The notes below the pieces were generated by a model that had not been told where the DNA came from, did no database searches, and was given only the letters and a program-made list of their open reading frames with translations. The translations under genes and the position numbers were made by a program. From contig CAZBUK010000010.1 of NCBI GenBank assembly GCA_964495085.1, positions 3,223 to 67,222 of the forward strand: DNA of 64,000 nucleotides. The letters are read 5' to 3'. Shown piece by piece: positions 42,813 through 50,815 of the stretch. How positions within the stretch are numbered: the first letter of the stretch is position 1; every line of letters starts with the position of its first letter. The DNA is from CAZBUK01 sp964495085. Lineage in GTDB: Bacteria > Bacteroidota > Ignavibacteria > T3Sed10-11.

Positions 42813-45800
42813 ATGATGATTGAAAAAATAATCGAATACAGTATGAACAATAAGGCAATCGTTCTTATACTGGTTGCCATGTTTACAGTGTGGGGAATAT
42901 GGGGAATGCTCAACAGTCCGCTCGATGCGCTCCCCGATCTGTCCGATGTGCAGGTTATCGTCTGGACGGAATGGATGGGTCGAAGCCCCGACCTTATTGA
43001 AGATCAAATCACATACCCTATTGCTTCAACCCTTCTCGCAGCACCGGGGATAAATTTTGTGCGCGGCCAATCAATGTTCGGTATGTCATTCGTCTATGCC
43101 GTATTTGAAGACGGAACAGACATGTACTGGGCGCGGAGCCGGGTTCTTGAATACCTCAATCAGGTTCAGGGAAAACTTCCCGAGGGAGTGACTCCGGTAC
43201 TTGGACCCGATGCTACCGGAGTGGGGTGGGTATTTCAGTATACGCTTGTCGACACAACTGGTCAACAAAATTTAGCAGATCTTCGATCCTTTAACGATTG
43301 GTATCTCCGTTATTGGTTGGAAAGCCTTCCGGGAGTTGCACAGGTGGCAACAGTCGGCGGATTCACGAGGCAATATCAGGTAAACATCGATCCGGTCAAA
43401 TTGCTTGCTTACAATATACCGCTCCCAATGGTAATGCATGCAGTGCAGGAAAGCAACCGGGATGTAGGCGGAAGAACGATAGAGATGGCGGGTACGGAGG
43501 TTATGGTTCGCGGACGAGGATATATCACGTCGGCTGAAGATATTGAGAACGTAGTCTTGATGGAGATGGAAGGAAGTCCCATTCGCATTAAGGATATAGG
43601 GATCGTCGAACTAGGAGGTGATCAACGCAGGGGCGTTGCTGAATGGAACGGGGAAGGAGAAGCGGTCGGCGGAATCGTCGTCATGCGTTACGGGGAAAAC
43701 GCACTGAATGTCATCAATCGAGTTAAGGAACGGCTGGAAGAAATCGAACCATCCCTTCCCCCCGGCGTTACCCTGGAGATTGCCTATGATCGCTCGGAAC
43801 TCATCAAGGAAGCAATCAGCACACTTTCCCGCGTGTTGACCAAGGAAATGTTAATTGTAATGATTATTGTAGGCATCTTTCTATTCCACTTTAGAAGCTC
43901 TCTGGTAGTCGTCATCACCTTGCCCATTGCGGTAATAATATCATTCGTTCCTATTTATCTTATGGGGCTTACGGTGAATGTGATGTCTCTCGGCGGTATA
44001 GCGATTGCCATTGGCGTCATGGTGGATGCAGCGATCGTGCTGGTAGAAAACGTTCATAAGCGTCTCGAATCAGCCGGTATAGCGGACGGGAGAGGAAACG
44101 AGGAGTCCCGGACGAAGGTGATTATAGATGCCACTAAGGAAGTAGGCCGGCCGATCTTTTTTTCACTCCTGGTGGTCACGATCAGCTTTCTCCCCGTCTT
44201 TGCATTAGAGGCGCAGGAAGGAAGACTATTCAAACCGCTCGCGTATACCAAAACGTTTGCTATGTTCGTCGCGGCGATTCTTTCAATTTCATTCTCCGCC
44301 GCCTTGATCGCGTTTCTTGTGAAAGGAAAAATTCATAGCGAGGAGAAACACCCTCTTAGCAGATTTCTGCACAAGCTCTATCTTCCCTTGGTGAATTTTG
44401 TTCTAAAATACCGTTGGTTTACCGTGTGTATTGCAATTGTTGCAGTACTGCTGGCGATCCCTGTATACATGCAGTTAGGATCGGAATTCATGCCCCCGCT
44501 CGAGGAAGGTTCAATACTGTATATGCCTACAACACCGGCGGGAATGTCCATCGCCGAGGCGCAATATATGTTAAACATCCAAGGTCAGATACTCAAATCA
44601 TTTCCCGAAGTAAGAAGCGTTCAGGGGAAGGCCGGACGTGCAGATACGCCTACCGATCCGGCGCCCCTCAATATGTTCGAGACAACAGTGATACTAAAAT
44701 CTCCATCCGAATGGCGCAAAATACCGGCGAGCAGATGGTACTCCGGATGGATGCCCGAATGGATGAGACCCCCCTTTCGATGGATATGGCCCGACCGGAG
44801 AACCGTAACATGGGATGAACTCATCGCCGAAATGGATGCGGCTCTCCGGATCCCGGGGATGCCGAATATCTGGTGGATGCCTGTCCAAACGAGGACCGAA
44901 ATGCTTGCAACCGGCGTGCGCAGCATACTCGCCGTAAAGGTGTTCGGACCCGATCTCCGCACCATTGAACATACGTCAATACTCATCGAACGGGTACTTC
45001 GGGATATTCAGGGAACTCGAAGCGCATTTGCAGAGCGGCCAACCGGAGGGTACTACATCGATATTCAACCACACCGCGATGCCGTCGCCCGGTACGGACT
45101 GACTACCGACGATGTAAACACGATGGTAGAGATGGCGATCGGCGGTATGAACGTAACCCAAACCGTTGAGGGCAGGGAGCGATATCCCGTAAACGTAAGA
45201 TACGGACGGGAGTTAAGGCAGGATATAGATGACATCCGGCGTATCTACGTTCCAACCCCGAGCGGCGCACAGATACCCCTCGGGATGCTTGCCTCGATTG
45301 AATATACCGACGGACCCGCAATGATTGGCAATGAAGCCGGACAATTGCGGAATCTTGTCAATGTTGATGTCGTAGGACGCGATATAGGGGGCTATGTCGA
45401 AGAAGCGCGTCAACGAATATTTGAGGAGATACCGCTGCCGCCGGGCGTTCGTATTGAATTTGCAGGGCAATATCAATATATGCAGCGCGTACAGAAACGC
45501 TTGCAAATGCTTGTTCCGCTTGCGCTTGCAATCATCTTCTTCCTGCTATACGTGAATTTCAAATCCATATCCCGCACGATTATTGTGCTTTTATCGGTGC
45601 CGTTTGCAGTCGTCGGTTCCTTCATGCTGCTATGGCTGCTCGGATATAATATGAGCATCGCGGTTTGGGTAGGAATCATTGCAATGGCGGGGGTTGCTAC
45701 GGAGAATGCCGTAATAGTGATAATTTATATAGACCAGGCGATTAAGAGTCGTATCGAAGCGGGAGAAATGACCAACCTCGCTGACCTCAAGGAAGCCATC

Positions 45801-46037
45801 ATCGATGGAGCCGTACAACGCTTGCGTCCGAAACTCATGACGGTTATCACCGACATCATTGCCCTCTTGCCCATTATGTTTACCGTCGGCGTCGGAGCAG
45901 CGGCAATGCAGCGCATCGCAGCCCCGATGATCGGGGGACTCGTCACATCGGCGATACTGACGTTGCTTATCATTCCTGCCATATATTTGATCTGGCAGGC
46001 ACAAGCGCTCCGGAAAGAAGCGTTTTGGAAAGGGTAA
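42813..46037 (+). CDS. cusA: CusA/CzcA-family heavy-metal RND efflux transporter, probably Cu(I)/Ag(I)
   Basis: Proton-driven inner-membrane pump of 1074 residues. Twelve transmembrane segments with two large periplasmic loops are apparent; the TM4 proton-relay region has the GVMVDAAIVLVENVHKRLE motif. Three Met residues that bind Cu(I)/Ag(I) in E. coli CusA have counterparts: in MPTTPAGMSIAEAQ, in TRTEMLATGVRS and in GPAMIGNEAG; this supports monovalent copper/silver rather than Zn/Co/Cd. The C-terminal block VGIIAMAGVATENAVIVIIY is typical. It follows cusB-like by 118 bases; an exact CusF is absent. Confidence 0.93.
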   Translation: MMIEKIIEYSMNNKAIVLILVAMFTVWGIWGMLNSPLDALPDLSDVQVIVWTEWMGRSPDLIEDQITYPIASTLLAAPGINFVRGQSMFGMSFVYAVFEDGTDMYWARSRVLEYLNQVQGKLPEGVTPVLGPDATGVGWVFQYTLVDTTGQQNLADLRSFNDWYLRYWLESLPGVAQVATVGGFTRQYQVNIDPVKLLAYNIPLPMVMHAVQESNRDVGGRTIEMAGTEVMVRGRGYITSAEDIENVVLMEMEGSPIRIKDIGIVELGGDQRRGVAEWNGEGEAVGGIVVMRYGENALNVINRVKERLEEIEPSLPPGVTLEIAYDRSELIKEAISTLSRVLTKEMLIVMIIVGIFLFHFRSSLVVVITLPIAVIISFVPIYLMGLTVNVMSLGGIAIAIGVMVDAAIVLVENVHKRLESAGIADGRGNEESRTKVIIDATKEVGRPIFFSLLVVTISFLPVFALEAQEGRLFKPLAYTKTFAMFVAAILSISFSAALIAFLVKGKIHSEEKHPLSRFLHKLYLPLVNFVLKYRWFTVCIAIVAVLLAIPVYMQLGSEFMPPLEEGSILYMPTTPAGMSIAEAQYMLNIQGQILKSFPEVRSVQGKAGRADTPTDPAPLNMFETTVILKSPSEWRKIPASRWYSGWMPEWMRPPFRWIWPDRRTVTWDELIAEMDAALRIPGMPNIWWMPVQTRTEMLATGVRSILAVKVFGPDLRTIEHTSILIERVLRDIQGTRSAFAERPTGGYYIDIQPHRDAVARYGLTTDDVNTMVEMAIGGMNVTQTVEGRERYPVNVRYGRELRQDIDDIRRIYVPTPSGAQIPLGMLASIEYTDGPAMIGNEAGQLRNLVNVDVVGRDIGGYVEEARQRIFEEIPLPPGVRIEFAGQYQYMQRVQKRLQMLVPLALAIIFFLLYVNFKSISRTIIVLLSVPFAVVGSFMLLWLLGYNMSIAVWVGIIAMAGVATENAVIVIIYIDQAIKSRIEAGEMTNLADLKEAIIDGAVQRLRPKLMTVITDIIALLPIMFTVGVGAAAMQRIAAPMIGGLVTSAILTLLIIPAIYLIWQAQALRKEAFWKG

Positions 46038-46046
46038 TTGTACCGA

Positions 46047-46077
46047 GATATAGTCCACCTCGGAGACGGACTATATC
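46047..46077. repeat. Palindromic repeat IR1 after cusA
   Basis: GATATAGTCC (46047-46056) pairs with GGACTATATC (46068-46077), loop 11 bases. It shares the core TAGTCCACCT and GGACTA with the repeat at 46475-46503. It could terminate cusA transcription, but no U-run follows. Confidence 0.7.
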
Positions 46078-46110
46078 ATTAATCAAATACAAAATAAAGG
46101 AGATAAAATA

Positions 46111-46464
46111 ATGTCAAAAATAAATGCATTCTATATCCCCATCGTTGTAACAATCGCCGGAGCTATATTTCTCGGCGCTGCATTAACGAATAATTCAAAT
46201 ACGAATCACGTCGGGCAACCGCAGACAGTTCAACAAGGAGGTCAATGCTGCGCGGGTCATGCTCTCCATACGGAACACAAAAATGAACCATGGAATGAAG
46301 TCTGTCCGGTTATGGGCGGCAAAGTCAATCCGAATAGCGCAACTGTTGAATATAATGAGAAGTATTACGGTTTCTGCTGTCCGGGATGTATTGACAAATT
46401 CGCTCAAGAGCTGGAAAAGTATGCGGCGAACCTGAGTGAGGATGGGAAGAAGTTTATAAAATAA
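46111..46464 (+). CDS. Membrane-anchored YHS-domain protein
   Basis: A 117-residue protein with one N-terminal membrane segment (about 5-24) and a periplasmic YHS-type metal-binding domain: EVCPVMGGKVNPNSATVEYN, then YYGFCCPGCIDKFAQELEKY, with the Cys pair CPV..GFCCPGC typical of the domain. A linker contains a CCAGHALHTEH cluster. YHS domains in this context bind copper or silver. It lies between two related palindromic repeats (46047-46077 and 46475-46503). RBS AAAGGAG. Confidence 0.78.
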   Translation: MSKINAFYIPIVVTIAGAIFLGAALTNNSNTNHVGQPQTVQQGGQCCAGHALHTEHKNEPWNEVCPVMGGKVNPNSATVEYNEKYYGFCCPGCIDKFAQELEKYAANLSEDGKKFIK

Positions 46465-46474
46465 ATGATCGGAA

Positions 46475-46503
46475 ATGTAGTCCACCTTGAAGGTGGACTA
46501 CAT
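46475..46503. repeat. Palindromic repeat IR2 after the YHS gene
   Basis: ATGTAGTCCACCT (46475-46487) pairs perfectly with AGGTGGACTACAT (46491-46503) around a 3-base loop. It is the same family as IR1 by its TAGTCCACC/GGACTA core and starts 11 bases past the YHS stop. Confidence 0.8.
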
Positions 46504-46552
46504 CTCTCTAGATGTGCAATCAGTGTTCCATAAAAAATAAACGGAGTTAACC

Positions 46553-47230
46553 ATGTCAACACAATATTGCACTCAATGCGGTAAACCGCTAAAACCGCAC
46601 GCACGGTTCTGTTCTCAGTGCGGTAACATTGTGGGTCGAAATTACATTTCGACCCACAATGTCAATAAAAATCAAACAATGATAACGGGGTCGGGCGCTC
46701 AACGCCCCCTTGGAAAAAAGATAACCATCGGTCTGTTTACCGTTCTACTCGGAATTCTTTTTCTGCTTGTGTTCCAGTTCATAACTTACGAAGAACACAG
46801 TGTCGTTGCGCGGCAGCCGGTAATTAGCGAACCGGTACATTACACAAATCAATCGCGTGGAATGACGGAAATTCAGGCAACACAGCGTGAAGGGTATTTT
46901 ATACTTTCCTTAGATGAAATTAAACAAAACAAATTTACCCGCGCATGGTACGACGCCCCGACAACGCAATTACCGGTCATCGCATATATCTCTCCCAAGG
47001 GGCGATTGGTCACAGCAATCGGTATAACCGAACCGTGCGGGGAATCTAACTACACGATTGTGGATAATCATTTACACTGCAGCAATTGTACCGGCGAGTG
47101 GGATATGAACTCAATGCAGGCATTTGGAAGCTGCCCAAAATATTTCCCATACCCGGTAACAAGTACAGTATCCGGTGGGGAAGTTTTGATTGCTACTGCA
47201 GAACTCAATAGCTGGCGAAGAAGATGGTAA
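46553..47230 (+). CDS. Zinc-ribbon/membrane/DUF2318-like protein
   Basis: A 225-residue protein with three parts: an N-terminal zinc ribbon (Cys6, Cys9, Cys20, Cys23), one membrane segment at about 55-78, and an extracytoplasmic domain resembling DUF2318, with Cys-rich ITEPCGESNYTIVDN, HLHCSNCTGEWD and FGSCPKYFPYP. DUF2318 proteins are linked to iron and redox functions and sometimes to FTR1-type permeases. Codons 25-37, between ribbon and membrane segment, are written by a palindromic repeat (46626-46662), so the linker may be an insertion. It overlaps the TonB receptor gene by 7 bases. Function unknown. Confidence 0.7.
   Translation: MSTQYCTQCGKPLKPHARFCSQCGNIVGRNYISTHNVNKNQTMITGSGAQRPLGKKITIGLFTVLLGILFLLVFQFITYEEHSVVARQPVISEPVHYTNQSRGMTEIQATQREGYFILSLDEIKQNKFTRAWYDAPTTQLPVIAYISPKGRLVTAIGITEPCGESNYTIVDNHLHCSNCTGEWDMNSMQAFGSCPKYFPYPVTSTVSGGEVLIATAELNSWRRRW
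46626..46662. repeat. Palindromic repeat IR3 inside a coding sequence
   Basis: ACATTGTGGGTCGAAAT (46626-46642), loop TAC, ATTTCGACCCACAATGT (46646-46662): a perfect 17-bp inverted repeat. It lies in frame within the zinc-ribbon/DUF2318 gene and encodes the linker IVGRNYISTHNV. Its core (GGxCgAAAT, three bases, ATTTCGxCC) is shared with the repeat at 49444-49472. Confidence 0.85.
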
Positions 47231-48579
47231 AAAGAATCACAAAAGTGAAAACCATTATTCTTACATCAGTTTTAATTCTTATCCCGCTCCTTTTACAGAG
47301 TCAAACAGGTATACTCAAAGGAACGGTAACCGATTCAACGTCTGGTTTACCGCTTCACGGTGTGAATGTATTGCTTTTTGGGACCACACAAGGGGCAGCA
47401 ACAGATTCACTCGGTAGATATACGATCCAGAATATACCTGCCGGTATATACACGGTGAGATTTTCGATGATCGGTTATGAAGAAATATTTATATCGGATT
47501 ATTATATCCAACCTGGTGAAAATCAATTAAAAGTCACTTTAACCGAAGCCGCCATCGAAATACAGGAAATTCTTGTTACGCCGAAACCGGAACGATACGA
47601 TGCAACGGGTATTTCAGCCCGGCTCAACCGTGAGATGATAGCCGGCGCACCGGGATCTGCGCAGGATATTTTCTGGGTCATACAAACACTTCCGGGTATC
47701 TCTTCTGATGCCGATAATTCAAAATTGTATGTGCGCGGTGGAAGTCCGGAAGAAAATCTCATAGTGTATGACGGTATCACCATCCGCAATCCGTATCATT
47801 TCGATATGATCGGCGGCGGTTATTGGAGTATCTTTAACTCACGTCTTGTTGAAAATGTTGAATTCTATTCCGGAGGTTTTCCAGCACGGTATGGCGACCG
47901 CCTCTCCTCTGTTCTCGTTATCGAAAACCGTACAGGAAATTTCGAACTATTTCAGGGAGAAGCATCGCTCAGTATGTCCGATGCAAGCGGCGTATTGGAA
48001 TTACCGCTCCCCTTTGCAAACGGCGCAGCGCTGCTCTCTTTTCGAAGGAGCTATTTCGACCTTGCAATAAAATATACAGACCTTGCAGGGGATTATGATA
48101 TCTTACCATATTTTTACGACATTAATTCCAGATTCGATTTTATTCTTTCCGATAATCACCGGCTCACAATATCCGGTCTGTTTTCAAGAGAAAAATTTTA
48201 CGGATATTTTGACAGAACTCCACAGCTTACCGGTGATTATAATTGGGGAAGTAAAAATTATGTGATAGGAGGCCGTCTGCGCTCGATAGTGACACAGAAT
48301 ATTCTCTCCGATCTTGTTATTTCATTGAATGATATAAAATATTCATCAACGTATCCTCAAAATGCATTTGATAGCAGTTCGGTTACGGAATTCAATATTA
48401 AACAAAACTTCACCTTCCTCTCCCCTTCCAATGAACTCCATATAGGCGGGTGGCTCGTATCCGAAAGAGAAAACAACGAATCCTATATCCCGCTCGAACT
48501 CGCCCTCAATATGGGAGTAGATGAGATGAGATGGCATGGAAGGGTACCGGTTCACTATTTAAACTGTCGCTGTACATAG
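47224..48579 (+). CDS. TonB-dependent receptor, N-terminal part before a frameshift
   Basis: Outer-membrane receptor half. A signal peptide (1-27) is followed by a carboxypeptidase-regulatory-like domain (GILKGTVTDSTSGLPLHGVN to about 115), then the TonB plug: GAPGSAQDIFWVIQTLPGIS, LYVRGGSPEENLIVYDGI, then barrel strands to residue 435. At about 48,534 the frame ends early because GATGA is tandemly duplicated; the last 17 residues are out of frame. The downstream part continues in another frame (48531-49433). Overlap with the zinc-ribbon gene suggests one operon. The transported substrate, possibly a metal complex, is inferred from context. Confidence 0.85.
   Translation: MVKRITKVKTIILTSVLILIPLLLQSQTGILKGTVTDSTSGLPLHGVNVLLFGTTQGAATDSLGRYTIQNIPAGIYTVRFSMIGYEEIFISDYYIQPGENQLKVTLTEAAIEIQEILVTPKPERYDATGISARLNREMIAGAPGSAQDIFWVIQTLPGISSDADNSKLYVRGGSPEENLIVYDGITIRNPYHFDMIGGGYWSIFNSRLVENVEFYSGGFPARYGDRLSSVLVIENRTGNFELFQGEASLSMSDASGVLELPLPFANGAALLSFRRSYFDLAIKYTDLAGDYDILPYFYDINSRFDFILSDNHRLTISGLFSREKFYGYFDRTPQLTGDYNWGSKNYVIGGRLRSIVTQNILSDLVISLNDIKYSSTYPQNAFDSSSVTEFNIKQNFTFLSPSNELHIGGWLVSERENNESYIPLELALNMGVDEMRWHGRVPVHYLNCRCT
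48520..48534 (+). repeat. Pentanucleotide tandem repeat at the TonB-receptor frameshift
   Basis: GATGA GATGA GATGG: three near-identical 5-mers. Removing one unit joins the two reading frames as VDEMAWKGTG, so the repeat copy number decides whether the receptor is full length. Confidence 0.85.
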
Positions 48580-49433
48580 ATAATCGTCGGAAAATAAATC
48601 CCAAGTTCACTGTTAGTACAGGAATCCATTACGATTACATTGCAAAGAGTACTGAGAATACCGTTGCTCCGCGTCTTCAGTTAGCATACACATGGAACGA
48701 CCACATGAGCGTATCTGCCGAGTACGGTCTGTATTACCAATCACCGCGTGCGTTTATGCTTGATATCTATAATGATACTCGATCGGCAAGAGCGGAAAAT
48801 TATGGTATCGGTGTACGTCATCAGGTCGGAAATGAAATTGCCGTGAGTCTTGAATTTTATAATAAAAACTTGACACAGCTCATACTCATTGATGCAAATG
48901 GAATGCTTTCCAATGAGGGATACGGATATTCACGCGGCGCGGAATTTTTTATTCAGATGCAGCCCTCCCGGACGTTCTACGGCTGGATATCATATACATA
49001 TTCCATTTCAAAAAGAAAAGAAGGAATCGGTCCGGCGCTTCACCCGTTTGATTTCGATCGTCCGCATTTACTAAGTCTTGTAACAAACTATCTGTTCGCC
49101 GAGCATTGGCAGGTATGGATACGGTTCCGGTACGGCAGCGGAAGACCGTTCACAGGTGTAGAGTCCCCCTTCTATGATGCTATTCTTGAACGATGGGTCC
49201 CGATACCTGGGGAACACAATTCGGGGCGATACCCGGCATATCATAGACTCGACCTAAGAGCGACACGTAAATTTAAATTTGAGAACTATACAATGGATGT
49301 ATATATCGAGTTTCTTAATACATACAATCAGAATAACATTGCACACTATATGTGGGATGAGACCTATTCCTCGCGGGATTTTATGATAGTGTTTCCGTTT
49401 CTTCCCGTGTTGGGCATTAGCGCCCGTTTTTGA
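48531..49433 (+). CDS. TonB-dependent receptor, C-terminal barrel after the frameshift
   Basis: Continuation of the receptor in a second frame: 300 residues of beta-barrel strands such as LAYTWNDHMSVSAEYGLYYQ, GVRHQVGNEIAVSLEFYNKN, YGWISYTYSISKRKEG and the closing MDVYIEFLNTYNQNNIAHYM; it ends FPFLPVLGISARF with a C-terminal Phe as in barrel proteins. It has no ribosome-binding site of its own and depends on the upstream part. Joined, the two parts give about 735 residues, a normal receptor size. Confidence 0.85.
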   Translation: MAWKGTGSLFKLSLYIDNRRKINPKFTVSTGIHYDYIAKSTENTVAPRLQLAYTWNDHMSVSAEYGLYYQSPRAFMLDIYNDTRSARAENYGIGVRHQVGNEIAVSLEFYNKNLTQLILIDANGMLSNEGYGYSRGAEFFIQMQPSRTFYGWISYTYSISKRKEGIGPALHPFDFDRPHLLSLVTNYLFAEHWQVWIRFRYGSGRPFTGVESPFYDAILERWVPIPGEHNSGRYPAYHRLDLRATRKFKFENYTMDVYIEFLNTYNQNNIAHYMWDETYSSRDFMIVFPFLPVLGISARF

Positions 49434-49443
49434 CAAACAAAGA

Positions 49444-49472
49444 TGTAGGGCCAAATGTCATTTCGCCCTACA
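49444..49472. repeat. Palindromic repeat IR4 after the TonB receptor
   Basis: TGTAGGGC (49444-49451) pairs with GCCCTACA (49465-49472). Inside, CAAAT and ATTTC extend the stem with one C-C mismatch around the loop GTC, giving about 13 bp in all. It shares this arrangement with IR3 (46626-46662). Confidence 0.75.
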
Positions 49473-49516
49473 AGGGGCAACTCCGGCATCATATTACTCT
49501 TAAAGGAGAAATCAAA

Positions 49517-50002
49517 ATGTACTGCAAACAATGTAAAATAACCTATCACGCCGACGAAAAATTCTGCCGCCTGTGCGGAGAAAAATTACACGCAAGAAAA
49601 CTAGAGAAAAGAAAAACACAAAAATCGCCGAAGCCCTATATTGCAAATATCTATCTTCTTTTCGGACTCGGTTTGGCAATCGTCATCATTGCCCTGCTAT
49701 TTATCGAGAGACCTGCACAACGACAGGCCGGAATTGAACATCAACATGATTCAAATGCAACTGCGAATTTTACCGGCGCTGTGTATGATGTTGCCGAAAA
49801 ATTCATCTGTCCCTGCGGCGGATGCGGCGAAATGGCTCTGGAGACCTGTTCCTGCGATATGCATAACGGAGCGGTCGAGGCAAAAACGTTTATTCAGCAG
49901 CAATTTAATCAAGGAAAGTCAAATGACGAAGTAATTGCGGCAATGATACAACGATACGGGTATTTAAAACCGGAATATCAGAAAGATTACCTGGTAAATT
50001 AA
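49517..50002 (+). CDS. Zinc-ribbon/membrane/CcmH-like protein
   Basis: About 161 residues: zinc ribbon at 2-20 (Cys3, Cys6, Cys17, Cys20), one membrane segment near 42-62, then an extracytoplasmic domain with FICPCGGCGEMALETCSCDM and VEAKTFIQQQFNQGKSNDEV, similar by eye to the CcmH/CycL thioredoxin-like helical domain of cytochrome c biogenesis (its GKSxxEV..RYG pattern), though with more cysteines. AAAGGAG precedes ATG 49517. The layout mirrors the gene at 46553 on the other side of the TonB receptor. A copper or haem-handling redox role is inferred. Confidence 0.65.
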   Translation: MYCKQCKITYHADEKFCRLCGEKLHARKLEKRKTQKSPKPYIANIYLLFGLGLAIVIIALLFIERPAQRQAGIEHQHDSNATANFTGAVYDVAEKFICPCGGCGEMALETCSCDMHNGAVEAKTFIQQQFNQGKSNDEVIAAMIQRYGYLKPEYQKDYLVN

Positions 50003-50206
50003 ATGAATATCATAACAATAAGATCCGTCCTTACCTGTCCAAAATGTGGTTATAAAAAAGAAGAAGAAATGCCACCTGATGCATGTCAGTATTTCTATCA
50101 ATGTACAGATTGCAAAGAAGTCCTAAAACTAAAACCGGGGGATTGTTGTGTGTTTTGTTCATACGGGACTGTGAAATGCCCCTCTAAACAAAGACAAATC
50201 CATTGA
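50003..50206 (+). CDS. Small Cys-rich GDCC-motif protein
   Basis: 67 residues with an N-terminal CPKCGY zinc-ribbon half, a middle FYQCTDCKEV pair and the motif GDCCVFCSYGTVKCP near the C-terminus. Proteins with this GDCC pattern of 60-70 residues are commonly found in mercury and copper resistance loci, but a function is not established to my knowledge. It overlaps no gene and begins right after the preceding stop. Cytoplasmic, probably a metal chaperone. Confidence 0.65.
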   Translation: MNIITIRSVLTCPKCGYKKEEEMPPDACQYFYQCTDCKEVLKLKPGDCCVFCSYGTVKCPSKQRQIH

Positions 50207-50217
50207 TAAGGAATGAA

Positions 50218-50775
50218 ATGATGAGAAAATATTTAATCTTTGTCTTCCCCACACTGTTTCTTTTTCCCTCCTGTATGATGCACCAAAGTATGCCCGGAAT
50301 GTCTGGAATGCATCAGCAAGATAGAGTAGAAAAACCTCTCATTATTCATGTTATGGATGAGCGCTATCATGTGGATATTACCATTCATCCGGAAATGAAT
50401 GGGTATATATTGCTCACCTTTTCTGTGATACAAGCACGAACTAATAATCCGGTCGAAAGTATTAAAGGATGGTTAATTGATGATTTGATTGATCGTGAAA
50501 CGCCGTTGCTTCCCGATCAATCAAAGATAGGTGTTTACACTGTGGTTATGAGTGAAGTGGTAAACCGAAAAAGGGATACTCTTTTGCTTCTTGAGTTATC
50601 GAATGAAGATGAGGGAGCATCAATTTTTGAATTCACACTCCAGCCATCACATCAGCACGATGGACATCATGGGAGAAGAACAAGAGGGATAAACCTCACA
50701 ACCACCGCTATAATCGGCGGTACGGCGATGGCAGTGATGATGATCGTGATGCAGGGATGGTGGATTTTTAAATGA
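50218..50775 (+). CDS. Putative lipoprotein with a C-terminal membrane segment
   Basis: About 185 residues. MMRKYLIFVFPTLFLFPSC has a lipobox-like end at Cys19. The body has Met and His clusters (MHQSMPGMSGMHQQ near 21-35; HQHDGHHGRR near 147), then strands HVDITIHPEMNGYILLTFSV and LLLLELSNEDEGASIFEF. A final hydrophobic segment (TTTAIIGGTAMAVMMIVMQG) would anchor the C-terminus. AAGGAATGAA precedes ATG 50218. Met/His enrichment suggests periplasmic copper binding. No known family recognised. Confidence 0.6.
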   Translation: MMRKYLIFVFPTLFLFPSCMMHQSMPGMSGMHQQDRVEKPLIIHVMDERYHVDITIHPEMNGYILLTFSVIQARTNNPVESIKGWLIDDLIDRETPLLPDQSKIGVYTVVMSEVVNRKRDTLLLLELSNEDEGASIFEFTLQPSHQHDGHHGRRTRGINLTTTAIIGGTAMAVMMIVMQGWWIFK

Positions 50776-50815
50776 TTTAATAAGTTATGATTGCTCTGTA
50801 ACTCAAGGAATTAAA

